Positions 61,701 through 64,000 of a DNA stretch of 64,000 nucleotides are shown one piece after another; within the stretch, counting starts at the first letter, position 1; each line of letters opens with the position of its first letter. Position numbers and translations under genes: made by a program. The stretch comes from Thraustochytrium sp. TN22 (taxonomy: Eukaryota > Sar > Bigyra > Thraustochytrida > Thraustochytriidae): contig JABLUY010000129.1 in the NCBI GenBank assembly GCA_013306675.1, forward strand, positions 40,094 through 104,093, in the 5' to 3' direction. The notes under the pieces are model-generated. The model was not told the DNA's origin, searched no databases, and was given only the letters and a program-made list of their open reading frames with translations.

Positions 61701-63320
61701 GCCTCGCGAGCCCGCCTCGAGCGCGGCCTGCTAGCGCTCAAGGCAACCGGCGCTTTGCAAGGCCAGAAGGACTTGCAACGTCAGCAGCAGTGCCAGACAG
61801 AGGTCGCGGCTGCCGAGGCGCAGGGTGAAGTCGGATCGGAAATGGGCTTCACCGTCGCCAGTGCCGCCACGGAGGACGTGCGTTTTGCGCAGACCGTCAC
61901 GGGCCCCTGGGACCCGCTCGAGGTCACCGTGGTATGCTTGCAGCTGCCCTCGCGCGACGAGCTCGTTGTGCGGATTGAGGTGCGCAACGCCACCGTCTGC
62001 GTGCTGGAGGGCGACGTCGATGTCCTTCTCGGGTGTGACGGGCCGTGTTGGATCGACCAGGCGCGTGCTCAATGGACCTTGGCCGGCCCGCTGCGGCCAG
62101 ACGGCCTTTGCTGTGGCGCCGTCAGTTTCCGCGTGCGCGTCGTCTCTTGTAGAGACATGGCCGCCGAGCTGCGCGCCACGCCGCAAGCCGCTGCGGGCCG
62201 CACCATGGCCTCTGACATGGCGGACGCTCTCGCATCGAGTATCGCGTCGGCGCGCAAGCGCGTGGGCGGCAACCGCTCCTTCAAGGCCTTTATCGACACC
62301 TCGAGCGATGCCTTGGCGGCGGCGGCGGCAACCCCTGCGGTCCGCTCACCGCATGAGAAGCTCACGCGAAGGGCCAGCCTTACGCTTCCCAAGCGTCTCA
62401 GCCGACGACCTTCGCTCGTGATCCCTGGCAAGCGCTCGCGACAGCAGCAGCAGCAACAACAACAGCAACAACCACAGCAACAATCGCAGCAGCAACAGCA
62501 GCCAGATGAGGCGCCGCTCGCACAGCCAGCCATGATGCAGCAGCACCACCAGAAACAGCTGCAGCGACCACCGCTTCTTGTCCGCTCGCACAGCGACCTA
62601 AGTGGCGTCTCAGAGGAGCTGTCCACTTCGCAGCACTCGGACACCACCGTGAGCCGCCAGCTCGGGGACCGGCCCGAGACCGAGGCTGGCCGTCTCGGCC
62701 AAGGCATTGACGTGCAGGCGCGCTCGCTGGTTCTCAGCCTGCGCTTCGACGGCACACAGCAACTCACACTCCCGCATATTCGCCTGCCCGCCTCGCTGTT
62801 TTGCCTGCCGCTCGGCTCTCGTGAGGAGCGCGAGGCGCTAGGCTCCGAGCTCCTTCAGCCCGTCCCGCCGCGCCGCGGCGGCTGGCTCCCGCTGCCGCGC
62901 TTCCAAGAGCTCTGGATGTCTCTCGCCTTTGTGCACAGGTCTGCCTCGCACCGCGACGCACCTCATCGCGACATCCTTCGCGAGACGCTTCTGCAGCTCG
63001 ACTTTGCGGCGCGCAATCTCACTCGAGTGGCCATGCCAGCCTTGCTCATACCCGGCGAGCTCGGCCACTGCGCCTTTGCCGGCACGACCTGGGGCGGTGT
63101 CGTCTTTGCGCTCTTCGCCACCGTCTCTGTCTCCTCTCGCGCACCGCAGCGTCGCTGGGACCAGGCGTCGGATGACGCCCACGCCCCGAGGAGCCTCGCT
63201 GTCCAGGTCGCGTGGGAGTTACGCTGCGCCTCGAAGCAGCTCCACGACGCCTGGACTGACTCTGCCGTCCTCGATTACTTTTTGCGCTCCTTCGAGCCGC
63301 GGGAGCTTCCAACGGCCTGA
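58752..63320 (+). CDS. TPLATE-like subunit of a TSET membrane-traffic complex
   Basis: 1,522 residues from the ATG at 58752 (MAAAGGRRALAEAL); the frame is open further 5' without conserved sequence. An acidic, low-complexity start is followed by adaptin-like helical repeats (about 100-420: VLAYSIVMALGGAEVDAHGQ, DVRMSAVLALRAVP, SCRDRVVDIWSKVAAATTDS). More helical repeats follow to about 1020, an appendage-like beta region from about 1050 (DPLEVTVVCLQL, VVRIEVRNATVCVLEGDVDV), a poly-Gln insert near 1230-1270, and a C-terminal module with LPLPRFQELWMSL and CAFAGTTWGGVVFALFA near 1440. Plant TPLATE ends with FFRLWPSLPA and FAAKTWHGGFVGMMIFG at corresponding places, which is the main basis for the call. 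TPLATE is a large subunit of TSET/TPC, an adaptor-like complex in endocytosis. An adaptin of another AP complex is the alternative. Confidence 0.65.
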   Translation: MAAAGGRRALAEALRSLQRAPEGSLRRRRRADSDGRRGGHGDEEGDEEDRDGPASEPESGGGWGEETERAAPPEAGVSKQDALAGSSSGSGSGSGAGPSHGHGLGAVLATLCQAEGAGATERVLAYSIVMALGGAEVDAHGQEHAVWQELVGELVQDLSHASGDVRMSAVLALRAVPLAERLELLALRPGVEYTLKQTLADSESAVRQVAVEVLATSLLQVWVELACAPWRLRALPALQAMSAAEAGTVLDSCRDRVVDIWSKVAAATTDSCDLVAGAAFMALAELVRPGRGTQRSFWSLDDPVNTSASAEALVEDALVVLQRRVLDKLAARVELVLLRAETMWPRSPVLSVAGTHPPSSALFAPLAAVAGPQDPLLTSVEPHQPLVADFSSFSSAVGVQGLARIARSASSAEEDGLGRANGAASNGAGAGAGASVVSGGRPDGDEGDDVAAAAAAAAVAAAEAGAAALLAGAAASLAESAADMCHGEAGLVCVAELFRHLANPVRPPSFRAVSEDRLARMVHGPAVAVEASPGADMTSFVEVPVAPIYRQWVDRVLLLWIETPHHPFTTVCAAEHVLDLLRSCAAELSGPAASRFEARTLQSVCEALCRTLRGLRSVPVVQADRERACFHLRAVQALRDASTAPATVFEPALRARFLCFAVREFALGLPRVAVALAERARREHLAEAEAGADGLRALWRALVALPIDADAFWAAVSAREPGVLQEILKESLQGDPTRHTLCCTLLEALLADEPGPHEDQAPPDEVWLLRSLRAAELLNLCLTWRAAPAAGPRADAADAYLNLVDALMLRIVDLPLASAIAADTLARAWALLQRIVDFNLQFGDLVVSDARRVHMLLVLCRGVALLAGREDDALNEAAAVTNPLSPSTPPSSSPSDPPTPPAPASGATAATQFRQVGDALVAALTDELAGLLSKPACTKSDELTAYRLVEECVSLGVRAAVLAPALDAMLESHTAGALGTYFSASRARLERGLLALKATGALQGQKDLQRQQQCQTEVAAAEAQGEVGSEMGFTVASAATEDVRFAQTVTGPWDPLEVTVVCLQLPSRDELVVRIEVRNATVCVLEGDVDVLLGCDGPCWIDQARAQWTLAGPLRPDGLCCGAVSFRVRVVSCRDMAAELRATPQAAAGRTMASDMADALASSIASARKRVGGNRSFKAFIDTSSDALAAAAATPAVRSPHEKLTRRASLTLPKRLSRRPSLVIPGKRSRQQQQQQQQQQPQQQSQQQQQPDEAPLAQPAMMQQHHQKQLQRPPLLVRSHSDLSGVSEELSTSQHSDTTVSRQLGDRPETEAGRLGQGIDVQARSLVLSLRFDGTQQLTLPHIRLPASLFCLPLGSREEREALGSELLQPVPPRRGGWLPLPRFQELWMSLAFVHRSASHRDAPHRDILRETLLQLDFAARNLTRVAMPALLIPGELGHCAFAGTTWGGVVFALFATVSVSSRAPQRRWDQASDDAHAPRSLAVQVAWELRCASKQLHDAWTDSAVLDYFLRSFEPRELPTA
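62450..62560 (+). repeat. Coding CAG/CAA (poly-Gln) tract in the TPLATE-like gene
   Basis: Mixed cag and caa codons encode Gln runs interrupted by Pro, Ser and His. It lies between the appendage-like region and the C-terminal module, a likely disordered linker not found at this place in plant TPLATE. Confidence 0.85.
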
Positions 63321-64000
63321 TGATTCGCGTGTGTGCATTGTGAAGCTGCGGGAAAGGAGGCCGACTTTTAGAATTCGTCTCTTCTCAACTTTGTAATCTG
63401 TCTTCCTTTTTTCCAGCCTGTCACGTGACATCATGCCTGCGCACGGTGCGTCAGAAGCACTTTCGAAATAATCCTTTGTTGGAGCTCTCGCTTCAGCGAG
63501 AGCTTCTCGTACTACGGCTCAATGGATTGTCGCTCCAGCAGTCATGAACGGCGCCGTAGCCGTCGCTCGTAGAGCTGTCGGACGAAGCAATGGCTGCATC
63601 GACGATGGTGGCGCGTCGCGCGGCTTCTCTACAGAGTGCAGTGGCGTTCAGGGGTGCGTCGGCCTGCGTAGTTCGCCTCGTCTGGGTTGACGCAGGGACA
63701 TCGCCAGGACGCAGGAGTCCATTCAGTCTCACTCGGCAGAGCAGCCAACGTAGTGGCCCAGTCAGCCAGATGACAAGATCGTCTCGGCGGGCGCATGCAG
63801 CGCGCCGCCAGAAAGGGTCGGCATGGCCAGGTCGCCGAGTGGGACGATGACTCCAGGGCGGCGCGCCCATCCTGGTCAATTTCGAGAACCACCTCGTCCA
63901 CGACCACGGAAAGCGGGTCGCCTCCGCGTGCTGCGGCACTGGCGCGCAGCGCCACGCTCGTCCTCATGGGTTTCACCACCATAGCGCCGGCCTGGCTACA
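63321..64000. other. Right-edge region; possible start or exon of a further minus-strand gene
   Basis: No recognised gene. After about 160 bases of balanced 3' DNA, the plus strand shows a near-palindrome ctctcgcttcagcgagagct at about 63485-63504. The minus strand from the right edge is open to 63629 and reads VVKPMRTSVALRASAAARGG near its start, followed by SVVVDEVVLEIDQDGRAALE. The first 50 or so residues look protein-like, the remainder does not, so this could be an exon whose donor lies inside the frame. No family is recognised. Confidence 0.3.

Noticed and set aside
1-64000. Bacterial genome with operons
   Set aside because: Introns, HMG-box, BEACH, HECT, G-alpha and TSET-type genes are eukaryotic; gene spacing and alternating strands show no operons.

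Overview
The window is nuclear DNA from a eukaryote: GC-rich (clearly above 60% by eye), gene-dense and intron-poor, with single uninterrupted reading frames up to about 10 kb and three short GT-AG introns or intron candidates. Gene content (sterol C24-methyltransferase, neurobeachin-type BEACH protein, TRIP12/UFD4-type HECT ligase, G-alpha, a TPLATE-like TSET subunit, a TBCC-domain/EF-hand protein, and a bZIP with a C-terminal motif I associate with stramenopiles) points to a flagellate-forming protist. My best guess is a stramenopile of the labyrinthulomycete/thraustochytrid kind. That placement is inference from gene style, not a database match.

Layout. 1-4294 (minus): the 5' part of a very large secreted protein with EGF-like modules, tail-fibre-like 34-residue repeats and a 57-residue tandem array that runs off the left edge. 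6469-10712: a complete-looking hAT DNA transposon with an exact 8-bp target duplication. 12231-13235 (+): sterol C24-methyltransferase. 13890-17702 (-): TBCC/EF-hand/coiled-coil protein, head to head with a small coiled-coil gene (18075-18764, +). 18912-19703 (-): bZIP-like protein. 21157-31176 (+): BEACH protein of about 3,340 residues. 31645-32370 (-): HMG-box protein with one intron. 33995-35329 (+): Sua5/YrdC threonylcarbamoyl-AMP synthase. 35984 to about 38878 (-): M1 aminopeptidase. 39659-42414 (-): two tandem paralogous alpha/beta hydrolases. 43558-45249 (+): divergent G-alpha. 46373-47359 (+): unrecognised protein. 48378-57656 (+): HECT E3 of 3,092 residues. About 57960-58500 (-): decayed TPR/kinesin-light-chain-like array. 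58752-63320 (+): TPLATE-like protein. The last 680 bases hold no gene I can name.

The genes do not form a pathway; this is an ordinary stretch of compact chromosome with convergent and divergent neighbours. Themes that recur are membrane traffic (BEACH, TSET), ubiquitin and protein turnover (HECT, aminopeptidase), cilium or microtubule candidates (the TBCC/EF-hand protein and possibly its divergent neighbour), and lipid metabolism (sterol methyltransferase, ABHD-type hydrolases).

The points most worth a second look are the secreted EGF protein built from phage-tail-like repeats, the G-alpha with a serine-rich insert and altered nucleotide-binding motifs, the multi-domain HECT ligase, the TSET subunit, and the hAT element with perfect ends. 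Coordinates of introns, TIRs and repeats were read by eye. Domain calls rest on remembered family patterns and were not searched.
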